Of a stretch of 64,000 nucleotides of DNA, positions 9,055-17,159 are shown one piece after another. The stretch is taken from positions 1,860,001-1,924,000 of the forward strand of contig NZ_CP098480.1 in NCBI RefSeq assembly GCF_023702715.1, written 5' to 3'. The DNA comes from Acinetobacter sp. C32I. GTDB lineage: Bacteria; Pseudomonadota; Gammaproteobacteria; Pseudomonadales; Moraxellaceae. The position numbers and the translations under genes are program-made. The notes below the pieces were generated by a model, which made no database searches, was not told where the DNA came from, and saw only the letters and a program-made list of their open reading frames with translations. Numbering within the stretch: position 1 is the first letter of the stretch; each line of letters opens with the position of its first letter.

Positions 9055-10011
9055 TTATGCTACACCAGCAAAGTCTCTTAGCATGGTGATAAAAGTCTCC
9101 TTTTGCTCATCCGAATATTTTTCAAACACCTCATTTTGATGACTATCGGCGATATCAAATAGATAATGCGCAGTTTTCTTGCCTTTTTCGGTGAGTTTGA
9201 AAAAGCCATCACTCTCAATCAGCAAACCATCTTTTTTCAGAATGGTCGCTGCCTGCTCCACTTCACGCATCGGCATGGCAATATCGCGTGGCAAATCTGC
9301 TTTATTCGACGCAGTACCACTGCCCAATACCAACAATAAACGCGCTTCACTGGTGCGGAATCCTGTCACAAGCTGCTTGGGAATATAATCAGTTTGATAG
9401 AATTTAAAAGCCCGACTCATCAAATAACAGACATTGCTATATAAATGCCCCTGATGCATTTCACCAATATCTTCAGCTTCAACGGTGTCTTTTAACTGCA
9501 ATAACGGATGTGGAATCACGCCCGAATAAGCCCCTTGGTGATACACCAGCGGACTACGTCCTTCATCACGAAAACGCACCACTTTGCCGATAATAATCCA
9601 GTGATCCCCACCTTCAATAATCTCATGGCGTTCACATTCAAACACCGCAGAACAATGGTCTAAAATGGGCGCTTGACCCGAACCTGTCTGATAACTGGTA
9701 CCTTCATATTTATCGATATTACGGCGTGAAAATTTATTGGATAATTCAATCTGCGAGCCCGATAGAATATTCACGGCAAAATGTGAAGCCTGTTCAAATA
9801 CAGGAAAACTCGACGAGTTTTTATCGATGCTCCATAAAATCAGCGGTGGAGCTAGCGACACTGAATTAAAACTATTGGCAGTCACGCCCACCTTTTCACC
9901 TTGTTCATTTTGCGCAGTCACAATGGTGACACCTGTGGCAAAATTGCCCAAAGCACGTCTAAACTGCATTGGATCTATTGTGATTTCATCCATTGATTTT
10001 AGTGAATTCAT
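9055..10011 (-). CDS. iacG: Flavin reductase of the indole-3-acetate pathway with C-terminal MarR-like domain
   Basis: NAD(P)H:flavin oxidoreductase of 318 residues that would supply reduced flavin to the IacA monooxygenase. The N-terminal half (about 15-170) is the flavin reductase-like split barrel, with RRALGNFATGVTIVT, GVTANSFNSVSL and GDHWIIIGKV. The remaining 140 or so residues form a winged-helix, MarR-like domain (TSEARLLLVLG ... LLIESDGFFKLTEKGK). This two-part build matches, from memory, the C1 reductase of p-hydroxyphenylacetate hydroxylase of A. baumannii, in which the C-terminal domain makes activity respond to the aromatic substrate. Start supported by AGGAGAG. Last gene of the iac operon. 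Confidence 0.85.
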   Translation of the reverse strand: MNSLKSMDEITIDPMQFRRALGNFATGVTIVTAQNEQGEKVGVTANSFNSVSLAPPLILWSIDKNSSSFPVFEQASHFAVNILSGSQIELSNKFSRRNIDKYEGTSYQTGSGQAPILDHCSAVFECERHEIIEGGDHWIIIGKVVRFRDEGRSPLVYHQGAYSGVIPHPLLQLKDTVEAEDIGEMHQGHLYSNVCYLMSRAFKFYQTDYIPKQLVTGFRTSEARLLLVLGSGTASNKADLPRDIAMPMREVEQAATILKKDGLLIESDGFFKLTEKGKKTAHYLFDIADSHQNEVFEKYSDEQKETFITMLRDFAGVA

Positions 10012-10080
10012 TATTCTCTCCTGAATCTTTTATCCTGTTTCTGGCCGATATTGGATAGCGATTTATCCTGATTAAATCGC

Positions 10081-11034
10081 TTAAATATCCAGTACCAATC
10101 GTGCTGACTTAGAACGTGAACAGCACACCAATATCTGCTCATTACTGGCTTTTTCTTCATCGGTAAAATATACGTCACGATGATCAGGTTCACCTTCGAT
10201 CACATCGCACATACAGGTCCCGCAAACGCCTTGTTCACATGACATTTCAATCTCAATGCCTTCACGTGCCAAGGCCTGCAAAATAGTTTCTTCTGCATTG
10301 ACCAGAATGATCTTGCCACTTTGCTGCGCCACCACTTCAAATGCATCACCACCTGTTTCAACTTCCACCTGAAAATATTCCTTATGGATCTGCTGTTCAG
10401 GGAAGTTTTGTGTCAGGGCTAGATTGATCACCCAATCCATAAATCCATTCGGGCCACAGGTATAGATATGGCTGTCTTGATCAATGTCTTGAATGGCGGA
10501 CTGGAAAAACTCACGGTGGCTCGCCCCTTCCGATTTAAAATGAAAGGTCGTGAAAGGCGCCAAGATGCCGTGTTTAATTTCATCGACAAAAGCACAGCGT
10601 TCTGGGCTTGCACCGCAGTAATGCAGTTCAAAAGAAGTGCCTTCCTGTGCCAACTGATAGGCCATCGTAATCAGTGGGGTAATCCCGATCCCCCCACCCA
10701 CCAGTACCGCATGTTTAGATTTGACTAAAGGAAACAGGTTCTTCGGTTCACTGACCTGAATCTGCATGCCATCTTTTAAATCATCAAAGGCCGACACTGA
10801 ACCGCCGCGTGATTCGGGATCACGTAGAATCCCGAGTCGGAACTTCCCCACATCATTCGGGTTTTGGCATAATGAATACTGACGCACCATGCCATTCGGC
10901 AAGTGCACATCAATATGCGCACCGGCTTCAATTTTGGGTAATACGGTCGAATTTGCAGATTCAAACTCCATGACTGCAACATTCCCACCTTCGACATGAC
11001 GGTTTTTCACCACCACGTTATACAGTATCGTCAT
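10081..11034 (-). CDS. iacF: Ferredoxin-type oxidoreductase for the IacCD Rieske dioxygenase
   Basis: Electron-transfer reductase of about 317 residues of the phthalate dioxygenase/vanillate demethylase reductase type. An N-terminal flavin-binding barrel (QYSLCQNP) and a nucleotide-binding domain (VGGGIGITPLI, CGPNGFMDW) are followed by a C-terminal plant-type [2Fe-2S] ferredoxin with C-x4-C-x2-C-x29-C (CEQGVCGTC ... C). It would pass electrons from NAD(P)H to the Rieske centre of IacC. The start at 11034 (MTILYNV) is chosen because GGAGAG lies upstream; a longer in-frame start at 11088 would run into the end of iacE. Function within IAA breakdown is inferred from the operon. Confidence 0.85.
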   Translation of the reverse strand: MTILYNVVVKNRHVEGGNVAVMEFESANSTVLPKIEAGAHIDVHLPNGMVRQYSLCQNPNDVGKFRLGILRDPESRGGSVSAFDDLKDGMQIQVSEPKNLFPLVKSKHAVLVGGGIGITPLITMAYQLAQEGTSFELHYCGASPERCAFVDEIKHGILAPFTTFHFKSEGASHREFFQSAIQDIDQDSHIYTCGPNGFMDWVINLALTQNFPEQQIHKEYFQVEVETGGDAFEVVAQQSGKIILVNAEETILQALAREGIEIEMSCEQGVCGTCMCDVIEGEPDHRDVYFTDEEKASNEQILVCCSRSKSARLVLDI

Positions 11035-11068
11035 GATTTCTCTCCCTGATATGCATCTCGCCGAAGGC

Positions 11069-11806
11069 TTAACGCATAAATAATCCACCGTTAATATCCC
11101 ATGTTGCCCCAGTTACAAAGGCAGCACTTGGACTGGCCAATAGCGCACAGGTTTCGGCAATAAATTCCATGCTGCCTAATGCTTTGACGGGAATATTTTG
11201 AATAAATTGCGCCATTTTTTCGTCAGACACCACGCTATGTACAATCGGTGATTCCATTGGCCCAGGCGCAATCGCATTCACCGTCACCCCTTTGGCTGCA
11301 AATTCTTTGGCAAAGATTTTAGTCAGGGTAATAATTGCACCTTTAGTAGAGGCATAATGCGCACCCGTTGCAGTACCGCCATTTTGTCCCGCTAAAGATG
11401 CCATATTGACGATACGGCCATAGCCTTGATCAGCCATATATTTGCCAATGATCTGGCAAGACTGGAACGTACCACGCTGATTCACTTGCGTAATCATGTC
11501 AAAATCCGCGGCACTAATTTCTAGAACTGGGGTTGCTTTGGTCATGGTGGCATTGTTGATTAACACATCCAGTTTTGAGAATGTCTGCTGAATCCACTGC
11601 ACAGCGGCATGAAAATCAGCCTCAACCGAGATATCCAGTTTCAGTGGAAATAGATTCTCTGCATATGCACTACGTGCTTTGGCTTGCTCTGCTTTCTCTA
11701 AAGTACTGGCAGACAAGATCACCTGATGCCCTTGTGCTGCAAAATATTCGGCAATGACATTCCCTAAACCTGAAGCGGCACCTGTGACTAAAACAACCTG
11801 TTTCAT
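11069..11806 (-). CDS. iacE: Short-chain dehydrogenase/reductase of the indole-3-acetate pathway
   Basis: SDR of 245 residues with the dinucleotide motif TGAASGLG at the N-terminus, the structural NNA motif, active-site Ser (NMASLAGQ) and YASTK catalytic Tyr/Lys pair. It ends in the common TGATWDINGG segment. In the IAA pathway IacE is thought to act with IacA on the early oxidised indole intermediate. Start supported by AGGAG. It follows iacD by 9 bp and precedes iacF, the usual order. Confidence 0.83.
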   Translation of the reverse strand: MKQVVLVTGAASGLGNVIAEYFAAQGHQVILSASTLEKAEQAKARSAYAENLFPLKLDISVEADFHAAVQWIQQTFSKLDVLINNATMTKATPVLEISAADFDMITQVNQRGTFQSCQIIGKYMADQGYGRIVNMASLAGQNGGTATGAHYASTKGAIITLTKIFAKEFAAKGVTVNAIAPGPMESPIVHSVVSDEKMAQFIQNIPVKALGSMEFIAETCALLASPSAAFVTGATWDINGGLFMR

Positions 11807-11815
11807 TTTTTGCTC

Positions 11816-12301
11816 CTAGAGAATGTAGCTGATACCCGCCAAGGTATCGGTTGAGTTAACTAAATTGATAATTTTACGATTGATCTTAAAGCCTTGTTCC
11901 GCATCACGAACCAAATGGAAAGTCACATCAGCGGTATAATGTTTCAGATTTTCTTTACGGAATTCACGCAAGTTCTGTGCACAACGCAAAATGATTTCAC
12001 CATCTTGATCTTTGACGATGCGGATACGGGAAACACTACGCACGGTATTGGCTTTCGGTGCAGTTGAAATCGCCTCACCATTTTCCAAACGCTGTACCCG
12101 TAACTTACGCATATGATGATCGTCATAGGCATAGTTCAGATTATTTTCATAATCGGTCAGTTTGGGGTCAATCGGAATGATATACACACCTTTTTCATTC
12201 CACAGATCCAGCCAAGTATCATGCTCAGAATGGTCCAGCATATCGGCTTCTGCCCAGATAAAAGCGGTCACTTCATTCAGTAAATTTAAATCGATTTTCA
12301 T
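11816..12301 (-). CDS. iacD: Aromatic-ring-hydroxylating dioxygenase, small (beta) subunit
   Basis: Structural beta subunit of 161 residues with the NTF2/cystatin-like fold of ring-hydroxylating dioxygenases: an N-terminal helix (NEVTAFIWAEADMLDHSEHDTW), then strands with the typical MRKLRVQRLENGEA and SRIRIVKDQDGEI segments. It is predicted to assemble with IacC into the terminal oxygenase. Start preceded by GGAGAG; 10 bp from iacC. Family assignment is firm; the substrate is inferred from the cluster. Confidence 0.85.
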   Translation of the reverse strand: MKIDLNLLNEVTAFIWAEADMLDHSEHDTWLDLWNEKGVYIIPIDPKLTDYENNLNYAYDDHHMRKLRVQRLENGEAISTAPKANTVRSVSRIRIVKDQDGEIILRCAQNLREFRKENLKHYTADVTFHLVRDAEQGFKINRKIINLVNSTDTLAGISYIL

Positions 12302-12311
12302 GGCGCTCTCC

Positions 12312-13589
12312 TTATGCCGTCATCATCTTTTTCCACTGCTGATAGGCAGCGCGCATCCCTGTTTCAGCACTGACATCGCTCTTTAAGCCATCTTCAGTTT
12401 TAACTTCGCCTGGCAAGCCTCGATTGAGCATGATCCACAGGTCATTGCCTGCATTGGCGCCATGCTGTACACGCTCCCACGCTTCGGAATCATCTGGCGT
12501 ACCAAAGCCAAATGGACCTTGGAAATGTTCATGCAGACGTAAACGATACTGGTTGGCAATTTGTGGACCGCCATCCATGGTAATCACGGAATGATGAATC
12601 TCAGTTTCATTGACAGAAATCGGTTGCATCACGCGGAAGAACGCCATCGAGCAGGCAATGTTCGGGAACAGGTTCAGGTTGAAACCAGAACCACCCACCG
12701 CACGCACAATACGACGTACTTCAAGTTCTTCATGCCCTTCATCACGCAAGGCTTGAGCCAAGTCTTCAAAACGTTCCTGAATTGGACGCTCCATTAACTC
12801 TTCATCCAGATCAACCAGTTCAGGAATCATCACCATGACACTGTGACCATTACCTAGGTCTTCGACATAACCCGGCTGATTTTCAAAGTTAAACAGTTCT
12901 TCGGTTTTTTCATCGACTGAACTTAAAAATGACTTGTGCACCAATGGAAAGTGGTAAGCATCGGTCGTATTTTCCAATTGGATTTTCCAGTTACCCGGAA
13001 AACGGAAACGATGTTCACCCAAGACCTTGATTGGATAACCAGCCCCTTGTTTCATAAACAAGTCGATCCATTTTTTCGCAGCACCCAAGAAATCTTCTAA
13101 AGGCTCAATGTTCTGTTTAAAGGTGGCGAAAATCATGCCGTTGTATTCTTCAACGCGCAGGCTAATCAATGGAAACTCAGATTTATCTAAACATTCGCCA
13201 TAGCTTTCAGGTGAAGGCACGCCACGTAATGAGCCATCCAGTGCATAGCTCCAGCCATGATATGGACACACAAAACTGTTGGTTTTACCTTTTTTATGTT
13301 CACACACTGTTGCAGCACGATGACGACAACGGTTCAGCAGAACATGGACTTTTTTCTTACGATCACGAACTACCACTACAGGTTGTTTACCAATATTGAT
13401 GGTCTTATAGCTACCACCATCTGGAATCTCGCTGGCATGTGCTACCCACACCCAGGTGCTGTAATAAATCTTTTCCATCTCATCTTCAAAGATTTTTTCG
13501 TCCTTATACAATGAGGTATGCGCACGATCACTTTGCACCAATTCGTTGTAATCCATTTCAATATTCTGCATTGGAATAATACTGTTCAT
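12312..13589 (-). CDS. iacC: Rieske non-haem iron dioxygenase, large (alpha) subunit
   Basis: Catalytic alpha subunit of about 425 residues. The Rieske [2Fe-2S] motif C-x-H-x17-C-x2-H is visible (CRHRAATVC ... CPYHGW), and the mononuclear iron site D-x2-H-x4-H (DAYHFPLVH) lies in the C-terminal catalytic domain. The start at 13589 (MNSIIPMQN) has AAGGA nine bases upstream; the longer frame from 13616 would abut the preceding stop. Related to anthranilate/benzoate dioxygenase large subunits, but neighbours iacH, iacA, iacI, iacE and iacF make IacC the better call. Electrons would come from IacF. Confidence 0.87.
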   Translation of the reverse strand: MNSIIPMQNIEMDYNELVQSDRAHTSLYKDEKIFEDEMEKIYYSTWVWVAHASEIPDGGSYKTINIGKQPVVVVRDRKKKVHVLLNRCRHRAATVCEHKKGKTNSFVCPYHGWSYALDGSLRGVPSPESYGECLDKSEFPLISLRVEEYNGMIFATFKQNIEPLEDFLGAAKKWIDLFMKQGAGYPIKVLGEHRFRFPGNWKIQLENTTDAYHFPLVHKSFLSSVDEKTEELFNFENQPGYVEDLGNGHSVMVMIPELVDLDEELMERPIQERFEDLAQALRDEGHEELEVRRIVRAVGGSGFNLNLFPNIACSMAFFRVMQPISVNETEIHHSVITMDGGPQIANQYRLRLHEHFQGPFGFGTPDDSEAWERVQHGANAGNDLWIMLNRGLPGEVKTEDGLKSDVSAETGMRAAYQQWKKMMTA

Positions 13590-13619
13590 ATCCACGATCC
13601 TTTTCGGTCTATCCATTGG

Positions 13620-14147
13620 TTATTGCTGAGACGGCACTGGCAATGTGGCTGTGCTGTCCCAGTGAGATACGGGGCGACTGAAAATATTTTCAGTCTGAAA
13701 ATGTTTGATCTTCCAACGTCCATCGTGTTGCTGTTTAAACTGCACCGTGAGTTTGGCGGCATTTAAATGGCTACGACCATCACGGAAGGTTGAGGTTTGC
13801 AACATCAACCAGCTGGCATTGGCTTGATCCGCTTCGATATAAATTTGTTCTGAACTGACAAAATGCACATTCATAACAAAATGCGACTGTTGCTGGGTAT
13901 AGCTTTTGAACATGTCATAAATGGCTTGCCATGACGCATAGCGACCAAAAGACTGGGCATATTTTTCGCCTATGCCTTCCCAAATGCTGTTCGGATCAAA
14001 TAAATCCATCAATTCATTCAGGTCGGTATCGGCATTCAAGGCGTCACAAATTTCCATATAACGGTTAATGCAGTTACGGATCGCATTTTGAGCTTCGAGC
14101 TGTTGCAGGCGTGGTAACAGTTCCGTTAAATCCATTGGCGCATTCAT
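13620..14147 (-). CDS. iacI: SnoaL/NTF2-like protein of the indole-3-acetate cluster
   Basis: Small protein of about 175 residues with an NTF2-like (SnoaL) fold: N-terminal helix (LEAQNAIRNCINRYMEICDALN), the acidic DLFDPNSIWEG region, then strands and a C-terminal WKIKHFQTENIF. Such proteins act as small hydrolases, isomerases or dioxygenase beta-like subunits; the exact IacI reaction is not settled. The start at 14147 (MNAPMDL) is chosen because AAGG is nine bases upstream; the ATG at 14156 abuts that site and a GTG at 14168 is too early. It follows iacA after 41 bp with no room for iacB, the usual intervening gene. Confidence 0.75.
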   Translation of the reverse strand: MNAPMDLTELLPRLQQLEAQNAIRNCINRYMEICDALNADTDLNELMDLFDPNSIWEGIGEKYAQSFGRYASWQAIYDMFKSYTQQQSHFVMNVHFVSSEQIYIEADQANASWLMLQTSTFRDGRSHLNAAKLTVQFKQQHDGRWKIKHFQTENIFSRPVSHWDSTATLPVPSQQ

Positions 14148-14188
14148 GTCATTCATCCTTGTTACCACACGGGTTGATAAAATTAGGC

Positions 14189-15325
14189 TTATAAATAACC
14201 GGGTGCTGGCTTCATCCCGAAGCTGACCAAACCTGCATTTTGTAAAGTGGCATCGCCCATAAAGGCATGCTGCGTCACCACATTGGTATCATTGACAAAG
14301 CGGCTAAACGGGTTATGGGTATAAATCGCGGTCATGCCTGCCAGCATCTGGATTTTGCGAGTCACACGGGCACAAACACGGGCCACATGGGTACAAGACA
14401 AACGCATGTCACTGATCTGTTCTGCAGTTGGCGTACGCCCTGCAAGCACTTCATTCCAGACGATCTGCATGGTGTCGTAGAACCACACGCGTGCAGCCTT
14501 AAACTCTGCTTCGACTTGGGCAAATTCATATTGGGTTACAGGTCGGCTGGCAATTTCAGCCCCACCAGTAATTGAAGACTTGCCCGGCGCCAGTTTTTGA
14601 AATTCTTCGATCGCTGCGGCAGCAACACCAATCCCGACCACAGTTAAGACCTGAGTGGCTAAAGACAGCGATGGATATTTAAAAAATGGCTCAGGTAACT
14701 TGGATGGTTCACCGCGGACAAAGGTCCATTCCTTTGACACCAACACATCTTTCACCACCAGATCATGGCTACCTGTGCCCTTCAAGCCGACCGTGTCCCA
14801 GGTCATATCGATTTGTGCTTTATTGGCTGGCATCACCGCCATGCGCGGTAGACCTTGGGCTTCGTTGTCTTTTTGTGGAGAAATCCCAACACCAACAATA
14901 TCTGCGCCCATACAGCCACTGGAAAACTTCCAACGTCCGCTCACTACCACGCCATCATCAGTAATTTCAGCGGGTTGTGGAGGGAAAATGCCACCTGCAA
15001 ACACAATATCAGGGCTATCTTTATACAGTTGCGCAAGCGTTGCTTCTGGCAAACTGCCCAAATAGGCTGGACTCATACCAAAACTTGCGACCCAGCCAAC
15101 TGAGCCATCAGCTTTGGAGAGTTGCTCGATCAATTCGCAAAACTGTTTCGGTGACCATTCATTGCCGCCAAAACGTTTCGGCACCAAAGCACGGTAAACG
15201 CCAATCTGTTTGAGTTTGTCGATGATGTCCTGACTGACATAGGCCTGATTATCGAACTCCCCTGTGCAGGCACGTTCACGAATTTCCTGACACAAGCGCT
15301 CTAATTCCGTTGTGGTTGTGTCCAT
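14189..15325 (-). CDS. iacA: Flavin-dependent indole-3-acetate monooxygenase (acyl-CoA dehydrogenase fold)
   Basis: Two-component flavoprotein hydroxylase of about 378 residues with the acyl-CoA dehydrogenase/HpaB-C2 fold. It would use reduced flavin from IacG to hydroxylate the indole ring, the first step of IAA catabolism; IacA homologues also make indigo from indole. Visible are the N-terminal helical domain (YRALVPKRFGGNEWSPKQF), the central barrel (VSGRWKFSSGCMGAD, GLKGTGSHDLVVKDV) and the C-terminal helical bundle (HAFMGDATLQNAG). Start at 15325 (MDTTTTEL) supported by AAAGGA; the frame extends to 15355 without a good ribosome site. Second gene after iacH. Confidence 0.87.
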   Translation of the reverse strand: MDTTTTELERLCQEIRERACTGEFDNQAYVSQDIIDKLKQIGVYRALVPKRFGGNEWSPKQFCELIEQLSKADGSVGWVASFGMSPAYLGSLPEATLAQLYKDSPDIVFAGGIFPPQPAEITDDGVVVSGRWKFSSGCMGADIVGVGISPQKDNEAQGLPRMAVMPANKAQIDMTWDTVGLKGTGSHDLVVKDVLVSKEWTFVRGEPSKLPEPFFKYPSLSLATQVLTVVGIGVAAAAIEEFQKLAPGKSSITGGAEIASRPVTQYEFAQVEAEFKAARVWFYDTMQIVWNEVLAGRTPTAEQISDMRLSCTHVARVCARVTRKIQMLAGMTAIYTHNPFSRFVNDTNVVTQHAFMGDATLQNAGLVSFGMKPAPGYL

Positions 15326-15373
15326 GACAAATTCCTTTATCGATAAGTTATTCATTCCCTCATTCCTTTTCGG

Positions 15374-16486
15374 TTATTGCGCTGCACTCACGATATATTT
15401 CGCAACAGCACATAAATATTCATCGGCATTGTGTTTCGCCACGATTTGTAAGCCCACAGGTAATCCTTCACTGCTTTGCAGTGGGATTGAAATCGCAGGG
15501 TGTCCAGAAAGATTAAAAGGCCGAACCAAACCCGTGAGATTTAAAAAAGCCACGGTATTTTCGGCATCAGCAACTTTAGGTGGAAGCTGTGGCAAGGTCG
15601 GTAAAATCAAGGCATCGTATTGATCGAATAAGGCATTAATTTCAGCGGTAAAATCTGCTTTCACCTGTTCGGCCTGTTTGACTTGGGTCAATGTGGTGTC
15701 GGCTGCTTTGAGTAAACGAGCATTGACGTCAGCACCCAGCAAGCCTGTTTCAGTCAACTCACCATAGGCTTGCCAATTTTCGTAATTAATGATTTGCATA
15801 CCTGCATTAAAAGCAGCTTCAAAGCCTTCCAGAGTCACAGCTGATACTGTCAGATTGGCTTTAGTCAGAAAATGCTGGATCGTCTCAATGACGACTGAAT
15901 CAGCAACAACATTGAGCCACGCCAGTTTCGGTGCCTGAGTCAATTCAGTAGATTGATGGAACGTAGGATCAATAATCTGCATTGCGGTTTCAATCATCTC
16001 GACTGAATTTGCAAAGGGGCCAACACAATCCAATGAACTTGTTGCTGGATGTACGCCTGCACGGCTGACACGGCCAAAGCTTGGTTTTAAACCGAAAATA
16101 CCACAACAGGCTGCTGGCATACGAATCGAACCACCGGTATCGGTGCCTAAGGTAAAATCGGCTAGGCCTGCCGCAACTGCTGCTGCTGAACCACTTGATG
16201 AACCGCCTGGAATAAGCTCAGGATATTTCGGATTAAGTGCCGTACCAAAGACATGGTTAATCCCTGTGATCCCAAACGCCAGTTCGTGCAGATTGGTCTT
16301 TGCAATAATTTGGCAATCAGCAGCGAGAATACGGTTTACCACGTCCGCGTTTGTACTTGCAGGTTGGCTGTGCATTAAGGCTTTGCTACCCGCCATGGTC
16401 TGCATACCTTGAATATCAATGGAATCTTTCACCATGACTTTCAAAGTACCTGCTCCTTTTTGTACCTCTTGTACAATAATATTCAT
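15374..16486 (-). CDS. iacH: Amidase of the indole-3-acetate cluster
   Basis: Amidase-signature hydrolase of 370 residues. The Ser-cisSer-Lys triad can be placed: Lys in VMVKDSID, cis-Ser in GGSSSGSAAAVAAG and nucleophile Ser in DTGGSIRMPA. In iac clusters it is presumed to act on an amide intermediate or on indole-acetamide-like compounds. It is the promoter-proximal gene of the minus-strand operon, divergent from iacR. A good -35 (TTGACA) lies at 16547-16542 upstream. Family is certain; the role is from context. Confidence 0.85.
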   Translation of the reverse strand: MNIIVQEVQKGAGTLKVMVKDSIDIQGMQTMAGSKALMHSQPASTNADVVNRILAADCQIIAKTNLHELAFGITGINHVFGTALNPKYPELIPGGSSSGSAAAVAAGLADFTLGTDTGGSIRMPAACCGIFGLKPSFGRVSRAGVHPATSSLDCVGPFANSVEMIETAMQIIDPTFHQSTELTQAPKLAWLNVVADSVVIETIQHFLTKANLTVSAVTLEGFEAAFNAGMQIINYENWQAYGELTETGLLGADVNARLLKAADTTLTQVKQAEQVKADFTAEINALFDQYDALILPTLPQLPPKVADAENTVAFLNLTGLVRPFNLSGHPAISIPLQSSEGLPVGLQIVAKHNADEYLCAVAKYIVSAAQ

Positions 16487-16518
16487 TCACTTTTCCATGT
16501 ATTTTTATACTTAATACA

Positions 16519-16560
16519 AATATCGGAAAAAGTAATGTAATTGTCAAGTATTTTTCGATA
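16519..16560 (-). promoter_or_regulatory. iacH promoter with inverted-repeat operator candidate for IacR
   Basis: On the minus strand a perfect TTGACA (16547-16542) is followed after 17 bases by a weak -10 (GATATT, 16524-16519). An inverted repeat, TATCGGAAAAA (16521-16531) facing TTTTTCGATA (16551-16560), brackets the -35 and touches the -10. That is a natural site for the divergently encoded MarR repressor. Seen in sequence; binding is inferred. Confidence 0.55.
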
Positions 16561-16634
16561 CGAAGAATCAAGAAAATGTTTCTAATTTTTGTATAATGCT
16601 GAATGTCCATTTTTATAAAAGTAATGACTTGGCT

Positions 16635-17102
16635 ATGCTTACTCATTTAGAACAATTTCTACCCAACAATGAACCGAGCAGCTTACAGAGCTATCCTTTT
16701 TTCTGGATCTCTCAAGTGAATGGTAAATACACACAACTTATTGAAAAATCAATTAAAAAATTAGGTATCGACAATACACGTCGTAAAATTATTTTAAGCA
16801 CCAATGCGCTTGAACAAGCCAGTATTACCGAGATTGCCAACCTCTCTACCCTCAAGTTGACCACGGCAACCAAAGCCATTTACCGTTTGGTTGAAGATGA
16901 TATTGTGCAGGTGTTTTCATCCGAATCGGATGAACGTATTTCCATGGTGAAACTGACCGATAAAGGTAAAGAAATGGTTGAACAAATTAACCAGATCAGT
17001 CAGGTCACCTTATCTGGGATTCTGAACGCCTTTGACGATGCTGAACTGCACCAGCTCAACGGTCAATTAAAAAAGCTATTTGATTTAATGCCCTCAAGTT
17101 AA
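16635..17102 (+). CDS. iacR: MarR-family regulator of the iac cluster
   Basis: Winged-helix regulator of about 155 residues, probably an IAA-responsive repressor of the divergent iac operon. The recognition helix region is ITEIANLSTLKLTTATKAIYRLVEDD, followed by the wing (VFSSESDERISMVKLTDKGKEMV) and a C-terminal dimerisation helix. I place the start at 16635 (MLTHLEQF). The earlier in-frame ATG at 16596 lies inside a TATAAT box (16592-16597) that is probably the gene's own -10, so it cannot be translated. Divergent arrangement with iacH is as in described iac clusters. Confidence 0.82.
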   Translation: MLTHLEQFLPNNEPSSLQSYPFFWISQVNGKYTQLIEKSIKKLGIDNTRRKIILSTNALEQASITEIANLSTLKLTTATKAIYRLVEDDIVQVFSSESDERISMVKLTDKGKEMVEQINQISQVTLSGILNAFDDAELHQLNGQLKKLFDLMPSS

Positions 17103-17159
17103 AGTAACAACAAAAGCCCATGTCTATGCAGAGATGGGCAAAAGTGCGGACCAAGCTGA

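Noticed and set aside
12312..13589. Anthranilate 1,2-dioxygenase (antA) for the Rieske alpha subunit
   Set aside because: Rieske and iron motifs are shared, but the flanking amidase, IacA-type monooxygenase, SnoaL-like gene and MarR regulator match the iac cluster.
16596..16634. ATG at 16596 as the start of the MarR regulator
   Set aside because: It overlaps a TATAAT box that is probably the gene's own -10; the ATG at 16635 is more plausible.
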